Source: Spirochaetia bacterium
Lineage (GTDB): Bacteria > Spirochaetota > Spirochaetia > Treponematales > Treponemataceae
Length of the DNA stretch: 56,631 bases
Assembly: GCA_900769325.1 (NCBI GenBank)
Contig: CAAGGF010000110.1
Coordinates: 1 to 56,631 of the forward strand
Direction of reading: 5' to 3'
Shown one piece after another: positions 8,163 to 17,686 of the stretch. How positions within the stretch are numbered: the stretch's first letter is position 1; each line of letters starts with the position of its first letter. The position numbers and the translations under genes were made by a program. The notes below the pieces were generated by a model. The model saw only the letters and a program-made list of their open reading frames with translations, was not told the origin of the DNA and made no database searches.

Positions 8163-9257
8163 ATGAAAAAAGTATTAATTCTTGGCTGTACAGGTTCAAT
8201 CGGAAAAAGTACAATAGATATAATCAGAAACGAAAAAGACAGTTTTTCAATCTGCGGTCTTCAGGCAAATCAAAATGCAGAAAAACTTCACTCCCTTTCC
8301 ATCGAATTCAACTGTAAATCAACCTTAACAAAAATCGAAGGAACAGACGGAATAAAACGCCTTATTTCCGAAACCGAACCGGATATCGTTGTAAACGGAA
8401 TAAGCGGAGCCGCCGGTCTTCTTCCTTCAAAATTCGTCCTTGAAAATAAAATTGACCTTGCACTTGCAAATAAAGAATCTGTCGTTATGGCATGGCCTTT
8501 AATAAAAGAGCTTTCAGAAAAAAACGGTGCAAAAATCATTCCTGTAGATTCAGAACACTCGGCAATTTTCTGCCTTATTAACCAAATCGGTTTTAAAAAC
8601 ATCGCTAAAATAATTATCACGGCAAGCGGCGGACCTTTCAGAAACTACACAAAAGAAATGCTTGAAACTGTCACTTTAGACCAGGCGTTAAAACACCCTA
8701 CATGGAGCATGGGAAAAAAAATCACAATCGACAGTGCAACTCTTGCAAACAAAGGTCTTGAAGTAATAGAAGCACAAAGACTTTTCAATATCAGCACAAA
8801 AAACATAAAAGTTGCAGTTCATCCACAGAGTTTTGTTCATTCAATGGTTCAAACTAACGACGGAATGATTTATGCACAAATTTCAAATCCCGACATGAAG
8901 CATCCTATAATAAACGCGTTGAAATGGCCTGAAAACAAGCAGAATTTCCTGGAACCTTTTGATTTTTACGACAAAGAATTTTCTTTTTACAAACCGAATT
9001 TAACTCTTTTTCCTATGTTAGAATACGCATTTTCTGCAGCCGACCTTGGAAAAAGCTATACAATAGCTTACAATGCCTCAAACGAAATCGCAGTTGATGC
9101 CTTTATCAATAAACAGCTCTCTTTTACCCAGATTCCAAAAGTCGTAAACGCCGTCCTTCAAAAAGACTGGACAAAATCTCCTGATTCATTTGAAGATGTT
9201 TTTTCTCAAGATCAAAACGCTCGAAATATTGCCAGGGACTTTATATGCGCATTCTAA
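8163..9257 (+). CDS. dxr: 1-deoxy-D-xylulose 5-phosphate reductoisomerase
   Basis: Second enzyme of the MEP isoprenoid pathway, converting DXP to MEP with NADPH. The N-terminal Rossmann motif is ILGCTGSIGKSTIDII. Metal- and substrate-binding motifs include ANKESVVMAW, PVDSEHSAIF, ASGGPFR and HPTWSMGKKITIDSATLANKG. At 364 residues it is slightly shorter than the E. coli enzyme because of a compact C-terminal domain. Its end overlaps the rseP start by 13 bp. The organism therefore makes isoprenoids by the MEP route, which would feed UppS encoded upstream. Confidence 0.97.
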   Translation: MKKVLILGCTGSIGKSTIDIIRNEKDSFSICGLQANQNAEKLHSLSIEFNCKSTLTKIEGTDGIKRLISETEPDIVVNGISGAAGLLPSKFVLENKIDLALANKESVVMAWPLIKELSEKNGAKIIPVDSEHSAIFCLINQIGFKNIAKIIITASGGPFRNYTKEMLETVTLDQALKHPTWSMGKKITIDSATLANKGLEVIEAQRLFNISTKNIKVAVHPQSFVHSMVQTNDGMIYAQISNPDMKHPIINALKWPENKQNFLEPFDFYDKEFSFYKPNLTLFPMLEYAFSAADLGKSYTIAYNASNEIAVDAFINKQLSFTQIPKVVNAVLQKDWTKSPDSFEDVFSQDQNARNIARDFICAF

Positions 9258-10372
9258 TCGGCTTAATCTGTCTTTGCTTTTTAATTTTCTTTCATGAACT
9301 CGGGCATTTTCTTGCCGCAAAACTTTTTAAAATCAAAGTCGAAAGTTTTTCAATCGGAATGGGACCAATTCTTTTTCATAAAACAATAAAAGGAACTGAC
9401 TACAGGCTTTCTCTACTCCCTTTCGGCGGTTACTGCGGAATAAAAGGCGAAAAAGATTTTCAAGAAGCACTTAAAAATAATTATTCCAAAATCGAAGGCG
9501 AAAAAGATTCGATGTACGGTTCTAATCCTTTTAAACGTGCCGCAATCGGTTTTGCAGGACCTTTTTTTAATTTTCTTTTTGCGTTTTTAGCTTTTACAGT
9601 GATTTTTTTAGCCGGCTACACAACTTATTCTTATTCAAATAAAATAATTATCGCAAGCGACCTTGATTCTTCCATTGAAAGTCAGGCAGGAAAAGCAGGT
9701 TTAAAAACAGGAGATGAAATAATAAAAATCAACAATAAAAAAATTGAAGATTTTTCGGACATAATTTTTGAAATCTCAAAACGCCCGAACGAAAATATTG
9801 AAATTTCAGTTTTACGGGATGAAAAAATCATTCAATTTTCAGTTCATTCTGTTTTAGACAAATCAAGCGGAACAGGAAAAATCGGAATTTCGGCAGACAC
9901 AACTACACTTTTTGAAAAAGAAATAAAAAGCAAAAACTTTTTTCTTGCCGCAAAAGACGGTTTTCTTGAATCTTTAAATATGGTTTTTCTCACTCTAAAA
10001 GGAATTTTTACACTTTTTAAAGGCGTGGATTTAAAAAATCAAGTTTCAGGTCCTGCAAGAGTTGCCGACATGATTGGAGAAGTCGTTTCAGAAAGCGCAT
10101 CCCAAGGGAAAAAAGCTGTTTTCATAAATCTTTTAAATTTTATGGCACTTATAAGCATTTCTCTTTTTTTAATGAATCTGCTGCCGATTCCTGTTTTAGA
10201 TGGTGCATTAATTTTATTCGCTTTAATTGAAGGACTTTTTAAAATCCGCCTTCATCCAAAATTTTATTACTACATTCAGTTTATAGGAATTTTTATAATC
10301 GTTATATTTTTTGTAATCGGACTCTCAGGAGATTTTATATATTTTAAGAATTTAATTCGAGGTTCAAAATGA
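9245..10372 (+). CDS. rseP: RseP-type site-2 intramembrane metalloprotease
   Basis: Zinc protease that cuts membrane-embedded substrates, such as anti-sigma factors or leftover signal peptides. The first transmembrane helix has HELGH, with the zinc-binding His and catalytic Glu. The second active-site motif is NLLPIPVLDGALILF near the C-terminus. A PDZ domain lies between them (AGKAGLKTGDEIIKINNKKIEDF). Four hydrophobic segments and 375 residues fit the group. It overlaps dxr by 13 bp and the next gene by 4 bp (ATGA). Its substrate here is unknown; no sigma or anti-sigma gene is adjacent. Confidence 0.95.
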   Translation: MRILIGLICLCFLIFFHELGHFLAAKLFKIKVESFSIGMGPILFHKTIKGTDYRLSLLPFGGYCGIKGEKDFQEALKNNYSKIEGEKDSMYGSNPFKRAAIGFAGPFFNFLFAFLAFTVIFLAGYTTYSYSNKIIIASDLDSSIESQAGKAGLKTGDEIIKINNKKIEDFSDIIFEISKRPNENIEISVLRDEKIIQFSVHSVLDKSSGTGKIGISADTTTLFEKEIKSKNFFLAAKDGFLESLNMVFLTLKGIFTLFKGVDLKNQVSGPARVADMIGEVVSESASQGKKAVFINLLNFMALISISLFLMNLLPIPVLDGALILFALIEGLFKIRLHPKFYYYIQFIGIFIIVIFFVIGLSGDFIYFKNLIRGSK

Positions 10373-12288
10373 AAAAAATTATCTCAGCTGCGTTAATTTC
10401 ATATTTATTCATTTTTTCGCTTTTTTCAAATTCTCATTTTTCAACTCAGGCACATCAGACACCTGTAACAGATTTAAAAGCAATTTTTTCTCCGCAAAAC
10501 AAAGAAAACGCCTATTTTTCCGCAGGAGAAGACGGATTTTTAATCAAATGGACAAGCGATAATCAGGGAGAACATTACCAGATAACAGAATTAAACATAA
10601 AAATGATTTCCGTTTCCCCAAACGGAAGGGAAATTGCAGTTTACGAATCAGACGGAGGCCTTACAAATAAAGTCAGCGTCTGGAACTGGGAAACTTTAAC
10701 AAGAAAATTTGCAAGAAAATTTCAGGATTCAATTACTTCCCTCGACTACTCAGCAAATGGAAATTATCTTATTGTCGGAACTACAAGTATAAAAGGTGCT
10801 GTTTTTATAAATGCAGAAACCGGAAACGTCGTTAATTCAAAAATCAAAGAAGACACAGGAATCATTTCATACGCAATCACTACAAATACAGAAAAAACTT
10901 GTGCAATGTATTCGCCTAAAAAGGGAACTTTAACATACTACAATCTTCAAACAGGAAAAGAAACAAAAACTTTATATGTAGAGCCCGACCTTGAAAAACC
11001 AGTCCTATTCAATAAATTCATGTACCTTGCAGGCGTAAAAAACAATGCAATTTATATCATAAGTGCCGTAACCGGAAAAACACTGAACAAAATTGAAGCT
11101 ATGAATGCAATAATTTTAAGTTCAAAAAACGATGAAAACCTTTATTACATTGAAAACGACGGAAGAAGCAACTATTCTTTTAAAGTCTGTCAAAACATTG
11201 ACGGAAAAAGCCTTACTTCTCCAGTTCTTATAAAAAATTTAAAAGGTCCGCGCGGAAAAGAAATTATAACACACGGAATTAAAAGCAACAGTGAAGTAAT
11301 GCTTGCATCCTACTCAGGAGATTTATACAAAATTTCTGTTTCCCCTGAAAATGAAACGCAGAACCTCACTCCTGATTTTTTAATCACAGAAAACAGTTTC
11401 GATAAAATTCTTGACATGTGCCCTATTAACGAAAACTTTTACTTTCTCACAAAAGCCTCTCTTTTCATTTCATCTTACGACACAGGAACTGTAAACGGCG
11501 TCGGTGAAAATCCAGGGCAAACAAATATTCTTCCATACAATGATAAAGTAATTTTATGGTCAGTAGGAACTAAAAATCCGGTTCAGCTTTTTGATTTTTC
11601 AAAACCAGAATTAAAAACTCTTTTCACACCAAAAAACAATGTTCAAACCGTAAAATTATTCGGAAACATCATCCTTGAAATGGAAAACAATTCAATCGTA
11701 AACACATATAACATCGATTCTGAAACTTTTTCAGAAGTTTACAACGGGGCAGGTCTTCAGGATGCTGTGATTGCAGAAGACGGAAAACTATACATTGCAA
11801 AATCTTTTGACACAAATCCAAAATCCCCGCTTCTTAAAGTCGACTTAAATACAAAAGAAACAGTCCCTACCCGACTTCCCGGAAATGTTTCTTTTTCGCT
11901 TACAACAGACAAATCAAACATCTACGGAATCAATGTTCAAGAATCAGAGACAACAAAACGAACAAATGTATTTAAATACAGTATTCTTTCTGATTCAGCT
12001 ACTACAATTCTTTCATTAAATGATGAAGATTCTGATGCTTTTACATATTTAAAATACCCGATTTTATACGCCTATATCGGAAAATCCAAAATTCGTGCCG
12101 TCAATTTAAACGGAAACAAAAGCATGATGCTAAACCGCTCTGCTTCAATGCCAATCAAAATAGAAAAAAATTCAAAACGCCTTGTCGTTTTAAACCGCGA
12201 CGGAAGCATTTCATGGTACAATGACAATCTTTCTCAAGTAATCGCAGACTGGTACATCACAAAAGACGGACAATGGTACGAATTTTAA
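10369..12288 (+). CDS. Exported WD40-like beta-propeller protein
   Basis: The protein begins with a signal peptide (KKIISAALISYLFIFSLFSNSHFS) followed by repeats of about 40 residues. Typical blade phrases are YFSAGEDGFLIKWTSDNQ, KMISVSPNGREIAVY and SITSLDYSANGNYLIVG, so the fold is predicted to be one or two beta propellers built from WD40-like blades. No enzymatic motif is visible; such proteins usually serve as interaction platforms. It is last in the frr-uppS-cdsA-dxr-rseP operon, overlapping rseP by 4 bp, and is followed by a strong terminator. The position suggests an envelope role, possibly with RseP, but that is inference. Confidence 0.8.
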   Translation: MKKIISAALISYLFIFSLFSNSHFSTQAHQTPVTDLKAIFSPQNKENAYFSAGEDGFLIKWTSDNQGEHYQITELNIKMISVSPNGREIAVYESDGGLTNKVSVWNWETLTRKFARKFQDSITSLDYSANGNYLIVGTTSIKGAVFINAETGNVVNSKIKEDTGIISYAITTNTEKTCAMYSPKKGTLTYYNLQTGKETKTLYVEPDLEKPVLFNKFMYLAGVKNNAIYIISAVTGKTLNKIEAMNAIILSSKNDENLYYIENDGRSNYSFKVCQNIDGKSLTSPVLIKNLKGPRGKEIITHGIKSNSEVMLASYSGDLYKISVSPENETQNLTPDFLITENSFDKILDMCPINENFYFLTKASLFISSYDTGTVNGVGENPGQTNILPYNDKVILWSVGTKNPVQLFDFSKPELKTLFTPKNNVQTVKLFGNIILEMENNSIVNTYNIDSETFSEVYNGAGLQDAVIAEDGKLYIAKSFDTNPKSPLLKVDLNTKETVPTRLPGNVSFSLTTDKSNIYGINVQESETTKRTNVFKYSILSDSATTILSLNDEDSDAFTYLKYPILYAYIGKSKIRAVNLNGNKSMMLNRSASMPIKIEKNSKRLVVLNRDGSISWYNDNLSQVIADWYITKDGQWYEF

Positions 12289-12295
12289 AAAAAGA

Positions 12296-12327
12296 AACCT
12301 CTAAAAATACAAAAGCTTTTAGAGGTT
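12296..12327. terminator. Bidirectional terminator between convergent genes
   Basis: Eleven-bp hairpin AACCTCTAAAA ... TTTTAGAGGTT flanked by A-rich and T-containing tracts on both sides. It can end the plus-strand frr-to-propeller operon and the minus-strand aminotransferase transcript. Confidence 0.8.
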
Positions 12328-12363
12328 CTTAAAAAAAATTAATATTTTGAGACTCTTTTAAAT

Positions 12364-13554
12364 TTATTTTGAATGAACTGCATTGTAAAATGCTTCTTTA
12401 GAATTTAAAATCGTTTTTTCAGATACACAATACGAAATTCTAAACCAGCCTTTTTTTGCAAAACCGCTTCCAGGTGCACACAAAATGTTGAATTTTTTAA
12501 GGTGCTCAGTAAAAGCCATGTCATCATCGTTCCATGAGTCAGGTACTTTTACAAAAAGGTAAAACGCTCCGTCAGGTTCTGCATATTTTAAACCGGCATA
12601 ATCCATTACGGATTTTATTTCATTGCATCTTTTCTCATATAAAGAATAATCGCATTTTGCATTCCAGCTTTTTGAAATGACTTTCTGAAAAAACGCAGGT
12701 GCATTTACAAATCCTAAAATTCGAGTTGCAAGAGAGAGAGCACTTACAAGAAGTTTTGAATCATCTGCAGAAGGATTTACCGCGATATATCCAAGCCGTT
12801 CCCCAGGAATACTTAAATTTTTTGCAAAAGAAGTTACTACAATAGAATTTTTATAAAGAGGAAAAACGGCCGGAACTTCTTTATTGTTGTAAACGATTGC
12901 CCTGTACGGCTCATCTAAAATTATATACGGAAGCCTAGTGGATTCTTTTTCAAAATCGTATAAAATTTTTGCAAGAGATGAAAGTTCTTCTTTTGAATAA
13001 ATTTTTCCAGTCGGATTATTAGGAGAGTTTAAAATTATGCAGGCTGTTTTTTCCGTGAGGGCATGTTTTATATTATCCAAATCAATTGAAAAATCATCCT
13101 TTGTATTGACTTTTACAACTTTACCGCCGTGATTTGAAACATAATAATTATATTCAGAAAAATAAGGACATAAAACTATAACTTCGTCCCCTGGATTTAA
13201 AATCGATTTTAAAACACAAGTCAGAGCCCCTGCTGCACCACACGACATGACAATAAAATCTTCAGAAACTGGAATATTTTGTTCGATAGAAGTTTTTTCT
13301 GCCATTGCTCGTCTTGCTTCAATATAGCCAGAATTCTGCATGTAACCATGACAATTATGGGAAACATCTTTAGAAACTTCTTTTATTGCATCTAAAACTT
13401 CTTCAGGAGGGTCAAGATCTGGATTTCCAAGACTGAAATCGTAAACATTTTCTTCACCAAATTTCCGTTTTAAAACAGCGCCTTCTTCAAACATCTTGCG
13501 AATAACCCCGGCTGTAGGGCTTTCAAGAATGGATTTCATGTTTTCTGCTATCAT
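12364..13554 (-). CDS. Class I/II pyridoxal-phosphate aminotransferase
   Basis: Fold-type I PLP enzyme of the aspartate aminotransferase family. FSLGNPDLDPPEEV is the N-terminal substrate segment. SPNNPTGKIYSKEEL contains the conserved Asn, ILDEPYRAIVY has the Asp and Tyr that contact PLP, and SFAKNLSIPGERLGYI has the Schiff-base lysine. The arginine in GWFRISYC binds the substrate carboxylate. Upstream in-frame codons overlap a consensus promoter, so the ATG at 13554 is preferred (396 residues). There is no Shine-Dalgarno sequence; the -10 box ends 7 nt before this ATG. The amino acid substrate cannot be assigned from sequence alone. Confidence 0.92.
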   Translation of the reverse strand: MIAENMKSILESPTAGVIRKMFEEGAVLKRKFGEENVYDFSLGNPDLDPPEEVLDAIKEVSKDVSHNCHGYMQNSGYIEARRAMAEKTSIEQNIPVSEDFIVMSCGAAGALTCVLKSILNPGDEVIVLCPYFSEYNYYVSNHGGKVVKVNTKDDFSIDLDNIKHALTEKTACIILNSPNNPTGKIYSKEELSSLAKILYDFEKESTRLPYIILDEPYRAIVYNNKEVPAVFPLYKNSIVVTSFAKNLSIPGERLGYIAVNPSADDSKLLVSALSLATRILGFVNAPAFFQKVISKSWNAKCDYSLYEKRCNEIKSVMDYAGLKYAEPDGAFYLFVKVPDSWNDDDMAFTEHLKKFNILCAPGSGFAKKGWFRISYCVSEKTILNSKEAFYNAVHSK

Positions 13555-13561
13555 AGAAAAA

Positions 13562-13590
13562 ATTATATCACAAAAAAAAATCTTTGACAA
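13562..13590 (-). promoter_or_regulatory. Promoter of the aminotransferase gene
   Basis: Minus-strand TTGTCA (13585-13590), 17-bp spacer, TATAAT (13562-13567). Seven bases separate the -10 box from the ATG, so the mRNA is predicted to be leaderless. Confidence 0.7.
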
Positions 13591-13730
13591 AAGAAAAAAA
13601 CTTTTAAAACTTATCTTTAAGACACACTCATCAGACAGTAAAATCTGTGAATGCCTCTAAACGAATTCCCAATATTGTAAAATTATGATATAAAATAATA
13701 GAAATCTAAAAAAACGGTGTATCTTAAAAT

Positions 13731-14834
13731 ATGGAAAACAAAATCAACTATCAATGTGAAATCTTTTCTAACCGTCTCAAAAAAAAATACAGAGAACTCA
13801 GAAAATGGGCAAGAAAAAACAGAACAACCTGCTACAGAATCTACAATAAAGACATTCCAGAAATTCCTTTAACTTTAGATTTATACGAATTTCTCCCGGA
13901 AGACATCACTACAAAAACAGAAGCAGCTTTATTCTTGAACAGTCAGAACTCAAAACTTTCTCAAAATCTAAACGGAATCGAACAGGAAATAAAAAAAAGA
14001 ACATACGCCGTTCTTTACATGTACGAACGCCCCTACGAAATTCAAGAGGAACAAGAAGAACTTTTTATTTCAAAAATAACAGATGCAATTCAAAATATTA
14101 TTGGAATTCCTTCATTTCAAATAATAAAAAAAATACGCAGACAGCAAAAAGGATTAAATCAATATGAAAAAATAAATTCTTCAAAAGAAATAAAAGGTTT
14201 AATACAGGAAAAAGGTCAGATTTTTAAAATAAACCTTTCAAACTATCTTGATACAGGACTTTTTCTTGATCACCGCCCTTTACGAGAAAAAATAAGAGAA
14301 ATTTCCAAAGGTAAAAGGGTTTTAAATCTCTTCTGCTACACTGCAAGTTTTTCTGTTTTCGCTGCAGAAGGAAACGCTCAATATATAGAATCTATCGACC
14401 TTTCAAACACATATTTAACTTGGGCAAAAGAAAATTTTCTTTTAAACGGATTTTCCGATGAAAAAAAATATGCCTTCAAAAAAGAAGATGCAATTAAATT
14501 TCTTCAGGAAAAACAAAATTCAAAATACGAAGATTTTTTTGACATTATAATTTTAGATCCGCCAACTTTCAGCAACAGTAAATCAACAGAAAACATTCTT
14601 GACATAAACCGAGATTGGGTAAATCTTGTCAATAATTCCTTAAATTTATTAAAAAAAGACGGAATTTTATTTTTCAGTACAAACAGCACACGACTTTCTT
14701 TTAAAGAACAAAACATCCTTAAAACAACCAAAAACGGTTTTGAAGTCAATGTTGAAGACATAACATCTTTAACAATTCCAAAAGACTTTGAAGGTGCAAA
14801 ATGCCACAAATGCTGGAAACTTTCATGCAAATAA
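13731..14834 (+). CDS. RlmK-like 23S rRNA methyltransferase
   Basis: S-adenosylmethionine-dependent methyltransferase. The sequence follows the C-terminal (RlmK) half of E. coli RlmKL: NRLKKKYRELRKWARKNRTTCYRIYNKDIPE, YLDTGLFLDHRPLR, the SAM motif LNLFCYTASFSVFAA, and the catalytic motif IILDPPTFSNSK. In E. coli that half makes N7-methylguanosine at position 2069 of 23S rRNA. The THUMP and RlmL parts are absent (367 residues), so this is a stand-alone RlmK-type enzyme. The exact target base is inferred from the family. It stands alone between the aminotransferase and rpmE, and no convincing ribosome binding site is visible. Confidence 0.85.
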   Translation: MENKINYQCEIFSNRLKKKYRELRKWARKNRTTCYRIYNKDIPEIPLTLDLYEFLPEDITTKTEAALFLNSQNSKLSQNLNGIEQEIKKRTYAVLYMYERPYEIQEEQEELFISKITDAIQNIIGIPSFQIIKKIRRQQKGLNQYEKINSSKEIKGLIQEKGQIFKINLSNYLDTGLFLDHRPLREKIREISKGKRVLNLFCYTASFSVFAAEGNAQYIESIDLSNTYLTWAKENFLLNGFSDEKKYAFKKEDAIKFLQEKQNSKYEDFFDIIILDPPTFSNSKSTENILDINRDWVNLVNNSLNLLKKDGILFFSTNSTRLSFKEQNILKTTKNGFEVNVEDITSLTIPKDFEGAKCHKCWKLSCK

Positions 14835-14860
14835 AAAAGCTGCCCTTAAATTTGGACAGC
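14832..14860 (-). terminator. Terminator after rpmE
   Basis: Minus-strand hairpin GCTGTCC-aaatttaa-GGGCAGC (one G-T pair) followed by TTTTTT. It reaches the end of the convergent methyltransferase gene. Confidence 0.75.
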
Positions 14861-14880
14861 CTTTCAAAAGGAAAAAAAAT

Positions 14881-15090
14881 CTATTTTGATTCTTTAATTC
14901 CGTATCGTTTGTTGAATCTGTCGATACGACCGGCAGTATCAACAAGTTTCTGCTTACCTGTAAAGAATGGGTGACAGGCAGAACAAATTTCAACATTGAT
15001 GTTTTCAACTGTTGAACGAGTTTCGATTACATTTCCACAAACACAAGTAATTTTTGTAAGTTTGTAAGTTGGATGAATATCCTTTTTCAT
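14881..15090 (-). CDS. rpmE: 50S ribosomal protein L31
   Basis: Large-subunit ribosomal protein, 69 residues. MKKDIHPTYKLTKITCVCGN, then EICSACHPFFTGKQKLVDTAGRIDRFNKRYG match the family, with four cysteines (CxC and CxxC) forming the zinc site of the C+ form. The frame is open for 15 more codons upstream, but GGGAG lies just before the ATG at 15090, which also gives the normal family N-terminus. It is adjacent to rho, an arrangement shared with many bacteria. Confidence 0.96.
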   Translation of the reverse strand: MKKDIHPTYKLTKITCVCGNVIETRSTVENINVEICSACHPFFTGKQKLVDTAGRIDRFNKRYGIKESK

Positions 15091-15234
15091 TTTTACTCCC
15101 ACTGTAGTTGCCCGATAATGCGGAGTCGGACTCATTTCATTACCACAATCTACAATATTGATATATAAGTTCTAATATTATAAAAAAAATTCATTCTTTT
15201 TTCAATAGAAAATTTAAAATTCTACACAAAGAAT

Positions 15235-16977
15235 TTAATTTATGGCAGCAGTCCCCTGATTCATACTGGCAAGAAATGCTTCATTTGTTTTTGATTTTTT
15301 CATGCGATCAAGAATGAGTTCAAGAATATCCGTATCTTCCATTGTACCAAAAACTTTTCTCAAAACCCAAAGTTTTTGAAGTTCATTTTCTGAAAGCAAA
15401 AGTTCTTCGCGCCGTGTTCCCGATTTTTTAATATTAATTGCAGGGAAAAGACGACGTTCAGCGAGTTTTCTGTCAAGATCGATTTCGCTGTTTCCAGTTC
15501 CTTTAAACTCTTCAAAAATTACTTCATCCATTCGGCTGCCTGTTTCAACAAGAGCCGTAGAAATAATTGTTAAAGAACCGCCTTCTTCAATATTACGGGC
15601 AGCACCGAAAAATCTTTTTGGTCTGTGAAGTGCATTAGAATCAACACCGCCTGAGAGAACTTTTCCAGAAGTTGGAACTGTAACATTATATGCCCTTGCA
15701 AGACGAGTAATAGAATCAAGCAGAATTACAACATCCCTTTTATGTTCAACAAGACGCTTAGCCTTTTCCAAAACCATCTCAGCGACCTGAACATGACGGG
15801 TTGCCTGTTCATCAAATGTAGAAGAAATTACTTCACCTTTTATTGCTCTTTCCATTTCTGTAACTTCTTCTGGACGTTCATCAATCAAAAGAACAATAAG
15901 ATATACTTCAGGATGATTTGTCGTAATTGAATTTGCAATTTTTTGCATCAAGGTTGTTTTTCCGGCCTTTGGAGGAGCTACAATCAAAAGACGCTGACCT
16001 TTTCCGATTGGCGAAAATAAATCTACAATTCTTGAAGAAACTTCAGTTGAAATTGTTTCAAGACGCAGTTTTTCTTTTGGATAAAGCGGAGTAAGGTTTT
16101 CAAACGGAATTCGGGTTTGAGCAACTCTAGGTTCATCAAAATTGACAGTTTCAATTCTTAAAAGAGCAAAAAACCTTTCCCCTTCTTTTGGAGAACGAGT
16201 CTGACCGTAAATTGTATCACCTGTTTTAAGATTAAAAAGCCTGATTTGACTTGGAGAAATATAAATATCATCAGGACCTGGAAGATAACTGTTCTGCGGA
16301 GATCGTAAAAAACCGTAGCCGTCAGGAAGAATTTCAAGAGCACCAGAAGCAAAAATAATTCCGCCGTGTTCCGTATGTGTTTTTAAAATTACAAAAATCA
16401 ACTCCTGCTTTTTCATTGGAGCCAGATCATCCTGATTAAAACCGTATTTTGTTGCAAGTTCACGAAGTTCATGCATTCCCATTGCAGTTAAATCGTTGAT
16501 TAAAAGACGCGGTTTTGAATCGTTTTCGTCTTTCCCTTCTGCATTATAAGGCTTCAACACAGAAGGATCTACCATACCAGTAGGAACCGGCATTTCTGAA
16601 CGGAATGTCTTATGAGGCGAAAGATTACGCTTTTGATTTTTATTCCATGTTTTTTGATGATTTGTATCTTGATTTTCTGAAACTGCCTGTTCCTGATTTT
16701 CGTTTGAAGGTTCTGAAGTGTTATCTTTTACTTTTACTACGGTCTTGCGCTTTGCTCTTACAACAACTTTTACAGGTTCTGAATTTTCCGTCTCGCTTTC
16801 TGATTCAGACTTATCGCTAACTTCAACAGACTGATTCTGGGAAAAATCATCTGCTTCTTCCAAAAGACTTGAAGAACTTTCGTAAGATTCCGGCTGAGCT
16901 TCAAAATCAAGTTGTTTTTGAGTTTCCGCTGAAACCTGTTCTTCAGATTCGGCATTTCGCTTTTTTCTTAAAGGCAT
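15235..16977 (-). CDS. rho: Transcription termination factor Rho
   Basis: Hexameric RNA-dependent ATPase that ends transcription. The Rho N-terminal helical domain (MHELRELATKYGF) is followed by the RNA-binding cold-shock-like domain (SGALEILPDGYGFLRSPQNS). The ATPase core has Walker A APPKAGKTTLMQKIA, Walker B VVILLDSITRLARAYN and the Q/R-loop region KVLSGGVDSNALHRPKRFFGAARN. At 580 residues it is about 160 longer than E. coli Rho. The excess is an N-terminal tail rich in Glu, Ser and Gln with a basic patch (VVVRAKRKTVVKVK). A GGAG site precedes the ATG. Disordered N-terminal insertions occur in Rho of several phyla and alter RNA binding; that role is inference here. Confidence 0.96.
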   Translation of the reverse strand: MPLRKKRNAESEEQVSAETQKQLDFEAQPESYESSSSLLEEADDFSQNQSVEVSDKSESESETENSEPVKVVVRAKRKTVVKVKDNTSEPSNENQEQAVSENQDTNHQKTWNKNQKRNLSPHKTFRSEMPVPTGMVDPSVLKPYNAEGKDENDSKPRLLINDLTAMGMHELRELATKYGFNQDDLAPMKKQELIFVILKTHTEHGGIIFASGALEILPDGYGFLRSPQNSYLPGPDDIYISPSQIRLFNLKTGDTIYGQTRSPKEGERFFALLRIETVNFDEPRVAQTRIPFENLTPLYPKEKLRLETISTEVSSRIVDLFSPIGKGQRLLIVAPPKAGKTTLMQKIANSITTNHPEVYLIVLLIDERPEEVTEMERAIKGEVISSTFDEQATRHVQVAEMVLEKAKRLVEHKRDVVILLDSITRLARAYNVTVPTSGKVLSGGVDSNALHRPKRFFGAARNIEEGGSLTIISTALVETGSRMDEVIFEEFKGTGNSEIDLDRKLAERRLFPAINIKKSGTRREELLLSENELQKLWVLRKVFGTMEDTDILELILDRMKKSKTNEAFLASMNQGTAAIN

Positions 16978-17128
16978 TTAAAAAACTCCAAAAATAAAAT
17001 ATTAATTATTAAAAAAAAAGAAATCATATATTTGAATAGATAAAGAATAGACTTTCTCTGAAAATGAATAATTTATTATTATAAATTTTTTTATTATTGT
17101 CAACTGCTGAATATAAACGCATACAAAA

Positions 17129-17677
17129 CTATTCTATAAGTTCAGAACGACCGACAAGGGCTTTTTTATATTCTTCCGAAGAAACAGAAAAAATATTATC
17201 TTCTGGATTTGTGCTGACCATCGTTACCTGACCTTCAAATTCTACATTATTTGCGATGCGAATCCGTGAAGTTTTTATATCACCAGTGACTTTTGCACCT
17301 GAACAGATTTCTACCCGGTCTGAAGCGTTAATGTCGCCTGTTAATTCTCCTGAAATGATAAGGGATTTTACATTTATAGAATCGACAGTGCATAATGCAT
17401 CTTTTGAAATTTCAAGATTTCCAGTTGCGTTTATTTTTCCGTTGAAGCGTCCGGTTATAATTAAATCGTCGCTGAATTCTAATACGCCGTCAAATTCAGT
17501 CTCTGAACCAAAAACAGTAAGAGTCTTTTTTTCTAAAGAAGGCTTTATTTTTTCCTGAACGGCAGTCTCATTTTGTAAAGGAGAAATATCTGATTCTGAA
17601 CGAATATCAGGTTTATCAGGTTCTGAATTATTTTTTACTGCTTTCTGTTTTTTTGAAAATATTTTTTTAGACGACAT
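17129..17677 (-). CDS. Bactofilin (polymer-forming cytoskeletal protein)
   Basis: Bactofilins self-assemble without nucleotides into filaments on the cytoplasmic face of the membrane and help set cell shape; related spirochete proteins affect helical form. The first 50 residues are charged and probably disordered. A beta-helical bactofilin domain follows (LTVFGSETEFDGVLEFSDDL, ITGRFNGKINATGNLEI, LTGDINASDRVEICSGAKVTGDI), with the regular spacing of hydrophobic and glycine residues expected of a right-handed beta helix. A short C-terminal tail ends at residue 182. It lies 10 bp downstream of lnt and is probably co-transcribed with it. Confidence 0.92.
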   Translation of the reverse strand: MSSKKIFSKKQKAVKNNSEPDKPDIRSESDISPLQNETAVQEKIKPSLEKKTLTVFGSETEFDGVLEFSDDLIITGRFNGKINATGNLEISKDALCTVDSINVKSLIISGELTGDINASDRVEICSGAKVTGDIKTSRIRIANNVEFEGQVTMVSTNPEDNIFSVSSEEYKKALVGRSELIE

Positions 17678-17686
17678 AATCTAATT

